From NCBI RefSeq assembly GCF_000208745.1, contig NC_030858.1:37434918-37498917 (forward strand): 64,000 nucleotides of DNA, read 5' to 3'. This stretch comes from Theobroma cacao. Its lineage: Eukaryota; Streptophyta; Magnoliopsida; Malvales; Malvaceae. This document shows positions 23,538 through 36,600 of the stretch, piece by piece (within the stretch, counting starts at the first letter, position 1; the number at the start of each line of letters is the position of its first letter). A program made the translations under genes and the position numbers. The notes under the pieces are model-generated. The model searched no databases. It was not told where the DNA came from and worked only from the letters and a program-made list of their open reading frames with translations.

Positions 23538-26500
23538 TTTTCCTTTTCCTTTTTAAAAAAATAAAAAAAAACAAAGAAAAAAGAGCAAAAAATTCTTTTC
23601 CCAACAGAGGAGCAAAAGAAAATGGTGGATGCTGATTCGATCCTTCTGATCCTAATAATGGAAGTACAGAAAATTCAAGCTGTGAAACTTAGCGAAACTC
23701 TCTTTCTGCTTTGGAGTTTCAGTTACTGAATAACCAAAAACAAAAAAAAAAAAGAAACAAAAATTACTTTCTCTCTCTTTTGCTCTGTTTTTCTGTTTTC
23801 TCTTTTGTTTGAGAAAACTGAAAATGGAGAGAAAGCGTATATGAGACAAAGATTGCCAGAAGACGAATATTGAATGGTTGAAATTACTTTCTTACCCTTT
23901 TCTGCTTCCATTTGAAAAAGGTTAGAAAAGTACGCTCAACTTATGCAGCCAATCATGTAATCATTTCCCTTTTTGTTTTTATTTATTTAATTATAATTAA
24001 AAAAATTTTAGGGTAATATTATACCCGTACCCTCTGTAATTTCAATTTTTTTATTAACATCCTTTTGATATATTTTTTCTCAATTAATATCTTGTAAATA
24101 ATTTCAATTACTACAAAAACTGATTTGTTAATTTTATCGAGTGAAATACAAGAATATCCTTCAAAATGAACAAATAATTTAGCTTTCAATTGAAAATTAT
24201 TTTGATAATGCTATCGGGTAAAATTTGTCAAAAAATTTGAATTGAGAAAAAAATAAATCACACGGTGTCATATGAAAAAAAACTAAAATCTTAAGAGGTG
24301 TATGTGAAATTTGTCCAAAAATTTATATCTTCGTAAAAAAAAAAGAAGTTTTCAATTTTTTTATTTATTATTTAACAAAAATATCTTTAAATGTGAATAA
24401 ATAATTTAACTTTGAATTGAAAATATTTTGATAATTTTATCGGGTAAAATTAACATCTTAACCTTTGCGGGAACTGAAGTTATTTACAAAATACTAATTG
24501 AGAAAAAAAAATCACAATGGGTCATGTGAAAAAAAATGAAATCTAAAGGGGTGTGAGTGAAATTTGTCCAAAAATTTATATATTCATGGGAAAAAGAGTT
24601 TATTTTTCTTGTAAAATAAGTAACATCAAAATTCAGAGTTTGTTGGGAAGTTTGCAACTAACTTGACTTGAAAATAATCATATCAACAATATGTATTAAG
24701 GTCCATCCTCCATAATGTATTGGTGAAAGGTTAATATCCAATCATAAAACCAAATTAACAAAGCTAATTATGACCAAATAGTGTATAATATAAATGTCTA
24801 ATTAATATTAATATGTATTGAGTCGTATTTGAAAAAATGTTTATCAGAATATTTGTATTTTTGAAAATTTATATTTGTGATTTTTCATATAAAATTTTTT
24901 TCCTCCATAATGATTTTTAGTAAAATTATAGGAGGGAAAAAAAATTGGGATGGTGACAAATTAATGAAAATGTATTGATTTGCAATGTTTCTTTCATATC
25001 TTGTGGCATTAAGCTGTGATGACCCCTTTTTGTGGTCCTGATTTAATAATTACATATAAATTTAATTTGGAAGATGTCAATGGCACAAGCCACAAAGGTG
25101 CATACTAATAATGTCTTTATTCAAGAAAATTCCAATGAATTTGTTGTTTTTAGTTAACATTCAATGGAATTGACATTAAGATGGAAATACCCTTTTGCTC
25201 ATGCTCCACAAAAATTAGAACTCTATCATCATATTTTATGGAGGAAAAAAATGAAAAATAAGATGAAAAGGACCATTCTTAAACTTTTATATGGTCACCA
25301 ATCATCTAATTCTTTATAATAGTAATAATAAATATCAAAATTATATATTTTTTAATTTCATTGATTCACACGATTATAACCACGTTTATTATAATTATTT
25401 ATATATGTATTTAAAATTACGTACGTGGCTATTTAAACTTCTAAAGTACAAAAAAATATCGTTCATTTTGTGTCCCTTTTGGTACATATTTTTTAATTTA
25501 TTATGCAAATTACAAAATACTAATAGTATTTACTTAAAAAATTATTTGTTTTTTGACTTAGATAAAAAGGTTTTAATTTTTTTATTATACTTAAAAATAT
25601 TCTTATATCCACACAATTTCTAACTTTTAATAAAAAATTAATTATAATTTTTTATATGGCATATGACGTAATTTAATGTCAATACCACGTAATACTTGTT
25701 TGATTAAAAGACAAATAGATATAAAATAAATTACGTAACCAAAATATTAAATCATGTCATATGTTACGTAAATAAAAACAATATGATAGTATAATCATCA
25801 TTTTTGTTAGAGTTAGTCACCGTCTGATATGTGTGGGTACAAATATAATTTATAGACTATTTTTTTTAATATTTAAGCCTTTATGCAATTTGCTAAAGGA
25901 ACAGGAAAGAAACGAGGATGGGTGCTTGTAATCGTATACGTAAACGAACTGTGACGACAGAAAAAGCTGGCTAAGTAAAACCTTTCGGCTCCATCCTTGT
26001 CATGTGGGCGGCGGCGCCTCCTCCTTGCCCCTGTCTCTGTCTCACCAATCATCCAATGATTTCTCTTCGTTTTGCTAAAGCTTTCATGTGCAGCCATTGC
26101 CACCACCACAACCCTATAAAGCTTTTATCCAGTGGAGAAAAAAAGGGGAGCTCACGGGGAACTTGGTGTTTCTTCACGGGAAAGTATGAACAGAAAAGAA
26201 TTTTTCAATTTTAATTTTGATTTTTTTTTTAAAGTTGGCATAAAAAGTTTCTTCCATGTTGCCATTGAATTCACCCGATTTTATCGACAATGATTGATTT
26301 GTCAAACGATTCGATAATCACACAAATTCAACATGAAATTTAATTGGACCGGTTATACTATTTTGTATGTTCGAAAGATTTTGTTGGTCGATTTTATTTT
26401 TTATTACGTTCGGAAAGAAAAAAGAAAAACGAACAAAATTAAAAAATGTGAAAAAAGAAAAAAAAAGAAACAGAAGTGAAATTATTTAATTTTTTTTGTG

Positions 26501-29029
26501 ATTTGTATAAATGATAGAATATAGAAAGAAATAAAAAATTTTATAATAAAATTGTTAATTTAAGTTAAAATGGATATAAAAGAAGTAATTTTTCTTTCTA
26601 ATTTTTTTTTTTACATCGACGGATTATTACAAGGAATTTATATTATAGTAAAAATTAAGATGTAAGTTTTTGATTAATATTTTTGACATTTAACGTTTAA
26701 TTTCCTTCCTTTAAAAAGGAAAGCCTTTTTTTTTTTTATAAATGCGAATAGGGGTGTTAATGTGGTAGGGGGATCACATCATATGATTAGATTAACATGC
26801 TTTTGACTTGGAAAACAAATAAAAATGGAAAGTAACATTTTCATTTCATCAATCAAAAAGTCATAATCTACCAAACCTTCTTTTGGCTGTCCAAAAAACA
26901 AAAGAAAAAGATGTTTCCTTTTTCTCAAACAAAATTAAGTCATGCATGCAATCATCTATCATTACCACCTTCTACCTCCTATTGGCAATTTCAAAAGTTT
27001 TTATTGACTTTTTACATAAAATTTTTTGAGTTTATATTTGATACATTATTAATACGTAAATACATATAACATTATTATTATGATATTATTATCTAATCAC
27101 AATGACAGATTTAGGATTTTGCATGAAGAAAGTGGTTAAAAGGTAATTGGTGATTGATTGGTTTGATTAAAAATGATGAAATTATATATCTCAAGTTTTG
27201 TACATATAATAATAAAAAAAAAAATTAAAGAGTGACGGCCGCCATCTCATCATAATCTTCGATTTATCCCTATTTAATCGTATAGTGTCACTTCATAAAT
27301 ATGTAATGGTAAAAATTTAAAAATTTTTCAAAATAAATATTTTTAAAATTATGAGTATTTATTTTTTAAAATATTTTTAATTTATAAATTTATTTATTAA
27401 CGAGACGACAATAATATAAACCCGTCTTAATCTTTTAAATAGAGTTACTTTTTCTTCCTTTTTGATGCATAATTAGTAGTAGTAGAGTCCCTTTAATTAT
27501 TAAAAAAAGTTATTCAAAGGAAGTATCATGGTTTTAGGAAAAGATCATTTTCATATATGCAACTAACAATTTTGTCCTATTTAGGTGACTTTGGAATCTG
27601 GTGCATATACTATAATCACATAGATTAATCTAAAAATAACAATAATTCTTCGGCAATTCTTGACTAGACCTTGGAAGTTTACCCATCCCTATAATAATTA
27701 AATCTTTTGCATTGGAATATAATTGGTTCTTGTAAGTTGCACCCTTTTTTATATAATTTTCAGGACATAATATTCAGTGTCACCTACTGTATCACGCCTA
27801 ATTATATTAAGTAATAATTGCTTTTCAAAAAATATTTAAAAATTAAGTTATAAGAAATTCATAATTCAAATATTAGTATTTAATTACATGCAGAACATGC
27901 TGATACTTCTATCTGGGGGCTAAGTCAGCATCATCTGGCGAAGGCTCGAAAAGGGTATTTTCGTCCGTAACTTTTTTTTTTTTAAATTATAATCTTACGA
28001 CTATCTAATCATTGTGAAAAAGATTATCTAATTTGGATAAACTTTTATGTTAATGGATTACATCTCTTGATTTTCGAGATAAAATATAATACTATTTTAG
28101 TTCAAAAATAATTAATCCGAATGTGAAAAAGATAAAAACGATGATAACATGCAATGATAATTTTATTTTCGAATTTAAATTTAATTTAAGAAATCGAGAA
28201 TATATAAACATTTTATTGTCGGGTTAAATATTAATAAAGGGGGAGAGAAATATTATTGGTACAAGAATTATACACAAATTAATACTAATAGTAGTTGCAG
28301 TTTGCCTGTTTGCATCAAGAAAAAAGGGCTTTTGTATTTTAGCCAAACAACACCTAACGTGGGTGGGGCTACCTTTGATAACAAGTGCTCACCTATTGGG
28401 TTGGTAAAACTGGTTCTTGGTTGGGTTTTTGTTTAATACATTGAAATTCGTTTTAGTACTTGTTTGGTGGAAGATAAAAAGAATTTTCTTCTCTATATTG
28501 TTATTTTAAGAATATAAAGTTTTCGATATATTTGTATCATAGTTACATGATATGTTGTGAATTTGAATTTTTGTTAATAAATCTAATTACTTTAAAAAAG
28601 TAGACACATTTTAACGATTATAATTTAAAATTTTATTTTGAAAGTTTCGAGTTTGAATCTTGACGTAAGTTGGATATCACGGTAATGTCAGAATCGATAT
28701 GTACTGAAAGTTTGAGTTTTTATTAATATGTTTAATTGTGTTTTATAACACGAGACTTTCATCTTAAAAGTTTCGAATTTGAATAAGTTGGATAGGCGCT
28801 AGTTGTGTTTCATAGCCAAGAGAATGCTAACAATGAAGCTGAATTACACTTTTGTCTATGGTTCGATGAATTTTACAATAAGCTGTGAAGAGGAAGAACA
28901 AATGGAATTGGGAAATGAGGGGGGGTTTATTTAAAGAATCAAAGTCATTTACGTGTACTCGAGACAAAATGTTTGGAAAGAAGTCCTTAATACACAAAAA
29001 TCTTTTATGACAAAAAATCCTGTCTTGCT
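23538..29029. other. 5.5-kb gene-free AT-rich region
   Basis: The left end (23538-23950) is the likely leader and promoter of the EDR2-like gene, with CT-rich and poly-T segments on the minus strand. The rest is very AT-rich with no recognisable exon, RNA gene or transposon ends. It includes a diverged tandem repeat at 24148-24597 (separate entry). A GC-richer spot at 25990-26120 encodes nothing recognisable. The last 150 bases are the 3' flank of the UXT gene. Confidence 0.5.
24148..24597. repeat. Diverged tandem repeat, about 226-bp unit
   Basis: Copy 1 is about 24148-24345 and copy 2 about 24374-24597. Shared words in the same order are: ATAATTTA(G/A)CTTT; ATTTTGATAAT..TATCGGGTAAAAT; AATTGAGAAAAAAA; TCACA; GTCAT(A/G)TGAAAAAAA; GTGAAATTTGTCCAAAAATTTATAT. 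This may be a decayed dispersed plant repeat. No terminal inverted repeats were recognised. Confidence 0.65.
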
Positions 29030-30749
29030 TTAGACAAGGGAATCCTTGTCTGATTTCTTAACTTCATGACCTTCTTTCTCCATAGCCAGAAATGGTGTTG
29101 CATCCTTGTCTTTCATCTGACAAAAACAAAATCAGACATAAAATACTGTCAGCAAAAAACCTTTCCTGGGAGATATCAGGGAAGGGAAGAGAAGGGGTTA
29201 TATGTACCTGAGACGCCAATGGATCAGCTTGTTTCTTCTTGTTCTCCTGGGTGCAAAAATAGGAGTACAAGCCCATCCCAAAAATGGCTATCAGGATTCC
29301 AATGATGTTCCTGTCTGTGAAAGGGTCATGCAGCAGTGTGTAGCCAAAGCCAAGAACTAGGCAAGTCTTGAGGTGGCCGAGTACTTGATATGTGACTGGG
29401 GATGTTTTGCCAATAACCAGAAATGTGCTGAAGTTGACAGACACTGATATAACGCATGAGAGAATGATGAATGCCTGCAAATGTTTCAAAAGCAATAAGT
29501 TTATCAGAATCCCCATTGATAATCTCTGCTGTGTGATATGGCTGAGAAAAGAGAGGTTTTGGGTTCTGTACCAAGACTATGGGAGAATATTTGTAAGCAA
29601 ACACGTTTTGCTTGGTGAGACACTGATCTACTAAAGGGCCCGAGACAAAAAGAATAGCTGCTTGAAATGGGGCTGACTGGTACAGCAGCTGGGTTGATGA
29701 GACATTGAGCCTCTTCTGAATGGTGTTTGTCAGCTAAATTCCTCAAGTCAAGAAAACAAAAGAAGTGCTAAATCATTTCAGAAGCACTTGTCAATGTTAA
29801 CTTTCATTTCCTAATATGGAATATGATTCTGAAATGTAAATGCTTGATCAGTTGATGCATCCTCAGGTTTTAACAACCAGCAATGAGAGTAAAAGGATAC
29901 AATTTGACCAACACAGGTTGTTATAATGGCTAGGAGAGAAAGGGTTGTCCCGACAAGATTGAGCTGCAGATCAGTTATAGAGGCAATGCCAACTCCAACA
30001 AGTAAGACAAAGAGGGACAGCCTTATCTTTTGGCTGCACATGGTAAAAAACAGAAGTCCTGGTAAGCTTTGAATCTCAAAATGCTCAACTATCAGAAGCA
30101 ATGGCTATGTAAAATGAAGACAAGAAGAACAGGAAAAACCTGAATTGTTTTTTAAGGAAGACAGTTTCCAATAATACAGTGAATGGTATGATTGCCAGTT
30201 TAGTCATCTGCCAAAAGAGGCACCACAAAGAATGAGGTGATTATATACTTCTGAAATAGATTTCCAGGAAGGCTTAATGTTGTAAGAAAATGTAAGTCCA
30301 CCTGATAGAATCCAATGGAGTTAAATCCAAGGCTCAGGTTGAGAAGTCCAATGGAAACACCATTGAGGATGCCAAAAAGCATCACAGTTTTCATGTCGAT
30401 TGATTTATTCTCGAACAGGTTGAAGCGTTGTGCAGCATGAAGGGTGCAAAATGTCACCATGAGATGCCAGCTAGTAAGTGTGGTAGCTGCACCAATGAGA
30501 AAGAGGGGGGAGGGGGATCAAAAGAAGATCAACTCAGTGTTGTGGTAAATAAATAGTTTATTCCTCTCTTAATATAATAATGGAGAAAATGGTGTTTAAA
30601 ATAAAGGAATAAAGAATAGACTAATTACCAAAAGGGAAGCCAAGATTGCTCATCAAAGCTTTGTTGCATATGACAATGGAAACAGATGATGCAACCGAAA
30701 GGAACAGGGCACCAATAACACCCAATTGGAAGCTTGACATCTCCCCCAT
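29030..30749 (-). CDS. UXT1: Golgi UDP-xylose transporter (UXT1-like), 340 aa
   Basis: Seven exons: 30749-30629, 30486-30302, 30207-30140, 30033-29901, 29733-29572, 29474-29208, 29116-29030. All are in frame and give 340 aa, against 342 in Arabidopsis UXT1 (recall). It belongs to the NST/TPT nucleotide-sugar transporter superfamily, with about ten hydrophobic helices and no long soluble domain. Family signatures are SVASSVSIVICNKALMSNLGF, TTLTSWHLMVTFCTLH, LNLSLGFNSIGFYQMTKLAIIPFTVLLE, TNTIQKRLNVSSTQLLYQSAPFQA and SVNFSTFLVIGKTSPVTYQVLGHLKT. It moves UDP-xylose from the cytosol into the Golgi for xylan and other glycan synthesis. The start MGEM was chosen because TTTCAG, a splice acceptor for a leader intron, lies directly upstream. 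The frame stays open to 30854, so an N-terminal extension in an unspliced form cannot be ruled out. The symbol is by similarity. Confidence 0.95.
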
Positions 30750-33647
30750 CTTTGCTGAAACCCAACAACAAAAAAGACAAAAATAAGCAGAAAGAACAGC
30801 TAGTGGATGTGTACTGCTGCACTTAACAATTGCAATTTGATTGATACTAGTCATTGTAAAATGTCAAGTTAATTTGAAAAATAGATCATGAATTCCTGTT
30901 GGTTAACTGCAGATTGTTGTATGTTGATGCATCATTCTTTTTAACCCAACGCATAAAAGATAAGCAGTTTATCATATCACAAGGCAGATTAATCTCAGAA
31001 CGCTACTTTCTAGAATCTTACCTCTATTACAGATAAAAATATAAGTGTATACTTGACAGAAGAGTCTGGATGTTACTCTATGATCTAGAGAAAAAATTGA
31101 GATTAGCTACAGATGTTTTATTCCTGAGATTCTTAATGTTGAACTCTTATCAGAAACTTACAAACAATGGTGGCAGACTATGGAAATAGATTCTTAAAAA
31201 CATTTATGAACTGTACATTGATGAAAATGCAAACTGTTTTCCTTTTCTTTATTGAATATATTCCACTGTTACCCAACATTGACGTGGAAAAACTCAAAAT
31301 GGACTTGATTAATTGTATAAATATTCTTCAAGCTTTTTCTGGTTTGCATGTTTCAGAAGCAATGAACATGCAGAGACAAAACAATAGAGTCTTATGAGTT
31401 ATCACCTTCTCCTTTGCAGAAATAGATATCTATGCAAATACTTATATAAATGTTACCTTGAAAAGAAGTAGAAAGCTTTGGAGTTTTAGGAGCCCTGGAA
31501 AAGATTCAAAGAAAGAAAACTAAACTTAGTTTCATCAAACACATTCCTTCAGAGAACTAAAAATAAAAAAAGGGATGATCAGAGTGAACAAAGAGAGATA
31601 TACCTTGTGAAAGAGTGCAAGTAAGTTTTACAGGATTATTGACAGAGGGCTCCTACAACTCCATAAACTGACCAGAAAGCACCAGGATACAACAAAATCA
31701 AATGTGAGAGGGCTGGAGAAGAGAGTTGATAGAGATTTTTGAGCTGCAGAAAGCTTGGAGAAGAAAGAGAGAGAGAATGAGTTGGTTGTGGCTTGTATGA
31801 GAATGTAGGTTTTTAAGCAGGCTTTCTATGTTGGATTGCAAAGAGGGTTGGTGCCTAACGCTGTTTCAATTTGAAGTACTAACTTGTATTGTATTTGTTA
31901 TTCCAGAAGGAAGCTAACGATCAATTTAAGCAAGGAGACAGTCAAATTTTTTAAAATGCTGTTGAGATAACATAATGAAACTTCCTTTTCCAATTACAAC
32001 TACCCCCATGCCCACTCCTGTTTACTCTTTTTCATTTCCTGCAACATGAGTTGCTGAGGTCATTTGTTTTTGTTTCACCCCCATGCTGTCATTGATGTTG
32101 TTTCTCATCAGACCCAAAAATTAAAAAGAAATTCTCTCTGTGATTGTGTGCAACAAATTTGATGACTGTAGAAAGAATTATTTTATCAGGGTGAATTTGC
32201 CTTTTTGTTGGTCAAACTGATTGATGTTTAAGCATCGAATTTAGTGGTGAAGATCTCTGTCACAGTCCAATGTGGTCTCCCAAACCATCTAGCTAACCCA
32301 CCTTTGTACCAGCTCACCTATATCTCTTTAAGCATTTAGGGAGAAATTTTAAATGAGCCTTAGCCCACAAGCCAGGAAGGTAAGACGAACATTTTCTTAT
32401 ATGCAAGTGAGGTGCCTGCCATTGCAAGCAATAAGGCTTTGCCATCCTCAAACTCAATTGGAAGTTTGGTGAGGAAAAAAAGAACTTTATTTTCACTCAT
32501 GAAGTGGCCTTTTCCTTGGCTTCCTTTAAGCATCACCATGACCAACCAGGCAAATTAGGAAAAAAACACTTTCTCACAGTATATCTCTACTGTGCCCCTT
32601 GGGCAACGTCTCTGGTCTTGGACCACAACCAAGAATGAGAATCCTGCCGACATTCAGGCATTTATCTAACGAAAGTTGTACATAACATTACATCTTATTC
32701 TTTCCGGCAATTACATTCCATTACAATCATGAAATGATAAGGTACCAAACGTATCTTAGATCATACCAACACAGTTTTCTTATTATAATTTTGGCCATGT
32801 TGGGTACAAAGATATGCTTACAGGGAATGATTCATTTGTTAGCAAGCTGTTCCACCTTATTTGTTAGCAAGCTGTTCCACCTTATTACATACTTTTGGAT
32901 AGTTGCATAGGAGACAGGGAGAGAGAGAGTAAACAATGGGTGAGAGAGTGGGAGTTCATAGTCTTTCTTAACAAGACATGGAGGCACCATTCTCAAAGCA
33001 GACCATCATGCAGATCATGAGGAGTTTGCTCAGTTTTCAGCATCAGATCCTAGGGAAAAATCAGTTTTTTACTACTTCCTTATGGGTGAGACATGTAATG
33101 GAGTACCTGCTCCTTACTCTTCAAAAAGGGAAGGAAATCTTCAGTGAAAAATGAAAATGCGGCTCAAATGTCAAAGCAGTGGGACATCAAAGATACATAT
33201 TCGGCAGTTACATGACAAACCTTCTCTCTTTAGTTGAAAAAGAGAAGGAAAACACCATTTGCTTCCATTTACAGTTACTTCATTTGAGTGTGATGCAGAA
33301 ATTAAAGTATTAGATTGAAATCAGCTGAAAGCTCCTCCCTGCCTTATTAAATGTTTAGAAAACTAATTGATATAACTCCCCAATTTCCTTGACACCAACA
33401 TTGTTAAAAGGCAAGTAGAAAAATGATCAAAACATGAGGAAGATGAGATAACAAATGATTCTCTCCTTTTTATATAGCTGTAAAAATCATAAGGTACAAA
33501 AAATGTGGCTCAGGAATTGAGTCTACCCTTCTTTCACAGCAAAAAATGTCACTTAAACTGAACTCTAACAAACATCATGTGAGATGATACATGTACAAAT
33601 GTGGGGTGACAATGAGAGAGGTTTGGGGGAAAAAAAACAATATAAAT
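30750..33647. other. UXT leader/promoter and intergenic region
   Basis: A 5' leader intron for UXT probably ends just upstream of the start codon. First-exon sequence is likely around 31600-31800, where the minus strand has TCTCTCTC runs. From 31850 to 33600 no gene was recognised. A perfect 25-bp tandem duplication lies at 32834-32883. The right end is the 3' flank of the DUF707 gene. Confidence 0.4.
32834..32883. repeat. Perfect 25-bp tandem duplication
   Basis: Two identical copies (32834-32858 and 32859-32883) of a unit starting ATTTGTTAGCAAGC and ending CCACCTT. Non-coding. Confidence 0.9.
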
Positions 33648-36600
33648 TTATTCCTTTCCAAGCTGAGCAAGGTATGCCTTGTCTGCACTTGCAAGACGAT
33701 TCTGAAACATTGACCATTCGTTTTTGCACCTTGCTCTAACCTGTGGAATGGAAAAGAAAGAGAGAAGTGAGTTGGTTTAGAGATTTAATCTTTCTTTTTC
33801 TGAAGAGAAGTTTCAAAATAAGGCACTGATGTCAAAATTCATAATATGCATACCCCTTCCCAAGGAGCTTTTCCATCCTCCTGCTTGCCCTGAAATGTTG
33901 ACAAAACTCATTGTAATGAGATTATAATCAGGAGGGCCATGACAAACATGTTGAATATGAATGAAGCAAGGAACTGGCAAACTAATATAATAGGGGAAAG
34001 AATAATGCTACAACATGAGATAATATCAAAGTTGAGCGGGTGTCATCCAATGCTGCTCAAGTGCCGGGGAAAATTGTTCCAAGAAGGGGAAAAAAGAGTT
34101 ACTCAGTTTAACTTCTTCAATGAAACAAATCAACATCACCTGGCACCAGTTTTATGTTTACCACCCATGCCATCAAATATAGATCAAAAGCTATATTCAT
34201 ATAATTAATAATTCACACAAACTGTTGAAGGAAACTGTATAAGAATATGAGACACAACATCATTCAGCATTATAACATTGCCAAAATATCAAGCATGCTG
34301 ATGATGACTCACCTGGCTCCCAAGAGAAGGAATTACTTGATGAATAATCCATTGTGAATCTACCACACCAATTTTTTCATGCGCAGGCTGCGGAGAAGAA
34401 AATAGGATTCAGGACAACATTAAATAAAAGGTACAGGCTGATATTATAAACATGAAGCTCTCAGTTTGCACAAGGGTGGGCTAATAGAAGCCAGCTTGGC
34501 ATGTTATTAGATAGTTGAAAACAATATTGATCTTACTAAAAAATTAACAATTTGTACAAACCAGTCCCTTTGATTCGTTCTACATGTCATTGTCATAAGA
34601 ATGCTTTCATAAATTCAAATTTTTCTGAATTTTCCAACGAAGAGTTGGTAATTCTAAAGTATTTTATCAATGTCTGATTTTCCATCTAGCAAAGACTTGC
34701 AGTGTCTTATTGTTTTCACTGGAGAGCAGTCAATGAGGAAAAGGAAATGGCAAAACGAGACAAAAACCACTAACCTCAACACATCTTCTGAGAGCAAAAT
34801 CCAATCCCCATCCATGCACCAAATCGTTCTACAAGAACATGATTTGTTAAGCATTTTGGTAGTATCAAAAAAAGGAAGGAGATAGAGAAAATTAAGTTAT
34901 TAAGTACATTTCTAGCAAAAAATGTTGTGTGCTCCTAATCTCTGTCTCCATTCCCCTCTCATCATCACAGAAGTTGAGAATGGAGGGAACTCATCTAACA
35001 GTTCTCTTTCTATTTAGTTTATTTCTTTATTTATCTATTTTTAGGTTGGGAGAAGTGAACCTCCGATGTGCATCTTACAATCAAGGGCTTGTTCTTGACA
35101 ATTAGGATACCCATCAAATTTTGCAGAAATATTAAATTGCATTTGTTTTGTAAAGCAAGGAAGCAAATAGCATGTTCAACCTATCTAGTCAGTTAATCTG
35201 GGAGCACGTAAATATTCTAAATAATGTGGCCATAGTCCACAAAATCCTTAATCATAATTTACCTGAATCATATACCATACACAACGCCAAGCTTCCCGAG
35301 AAAACACTGGTGCCATAATTTCCACAAAACTGAAAGAAAGCAAGCAATTTTAAATGCACTGAGAGAAAAAGAGGACATCCAGTTGAAGGAACGTTAACAG
35401 TGAAGTACATTACAAACATGCAAATGAGAGGCCAATTATGATTCTCCCAACAGACATGATTCCCCTTTTTCAGAATTTGCAAGTCAGTCCAAAATAGTGA
35501 TGTCTGGGCCTTTCAAGTACGCTCAGTATCATATTATGTAACTTGTAAATATTATAATTTACAAGTATAACCACTTTGCTAAAAATTAGCGAGAGAGAGA
35601 GAGAGAGAGAGAGAGCATACGCAGCACATGGAGGCAAATGTGAATCACTACACCAGCCCGGTTTCTCTTCAGTAATTCTGTGAACCAAGTGGAAATGCAG
35701 AATTTCAGAGAAAAAACACATGATTTTTTTTTAGTAGTACAATAATTGTCCCTTCATATGCCACGAGAGAGAGAGAGAGAGAGAGAGAGAGCCTACTTGT
35801 GAACTTCTCGGTCACCTCTCCTCTTTGTCATCTGCCATGTCAGTCCATTATTGGGCTCCAAACCTGGTTGTGAGATCTCCAAACCATGTTTCTTGACCAA
35901 TTCTATGTATCTGGTAACTTGAAAGGAGAAAATTAGAAAGAAACATATACATGTTGAAATTAAGTGAAAATATAACTGGTTGAATAGACAAACCTCTCCC
36001 CGTTGAAATGTTCCACTCCCAGATCTTCGTCCCAGATGAAAATATATTCATAAGAAGCAACGATGTCTGGATGCAAAAACCTTTTTGCATACCACCTGAA
36101 ATATATATACAAGCAGGAATGTAAGAACTGGCAGCAAAATTATCATCCATTTGAATAACAACAAGTCTAAGCTAATCTAACAAGGCAACGAGTGAAACTC
36201 ATAGATACAAGAAATATGCAAAGGCTTATTCTATCTTTAAAAACTCCCTAATACTAAAAGGATCAGAAAAGATAGAAATTTTAAACCATTCAGAACACTA
36301 TTAAACTTACCATTTTGTTTGCTTCCTCACACTAACATGGATTGCATTCTTTGACCACTCAAATTGGTCCCATTCTGTTGTATGGCCATCATAATGAAAA
36401 AGCAAAATTTGGAAATCCTCAGAAAACTACCTCAACATGTAAGAATACAGAAGTGTCAGAAACCCTGGAAATCAAAATTGGAAAAAAACTGAAAAGCAAC
36501 GATGGAATGATCCCATTCTCTAACCTTTTTAACACATGCATCAATATTATTCCTCTGTGCAATACCAACTGTAAATGTTACTAAATACTTTGGTTTCTTC

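Noticed and set aside
25873..26109. Arg-rich 78-codon frame in a GC-richer spot
   Set aside because: No family match, an open frame also exists on the other strand, and there is no sign of exons around it.
30621..30854. UXT start at the upstream in-frame Met (position 30854)
   Set aside because: The extra 35 residues do not resemble the family, and TTTCAG just before MGEM fits a leader-intron acceptor.
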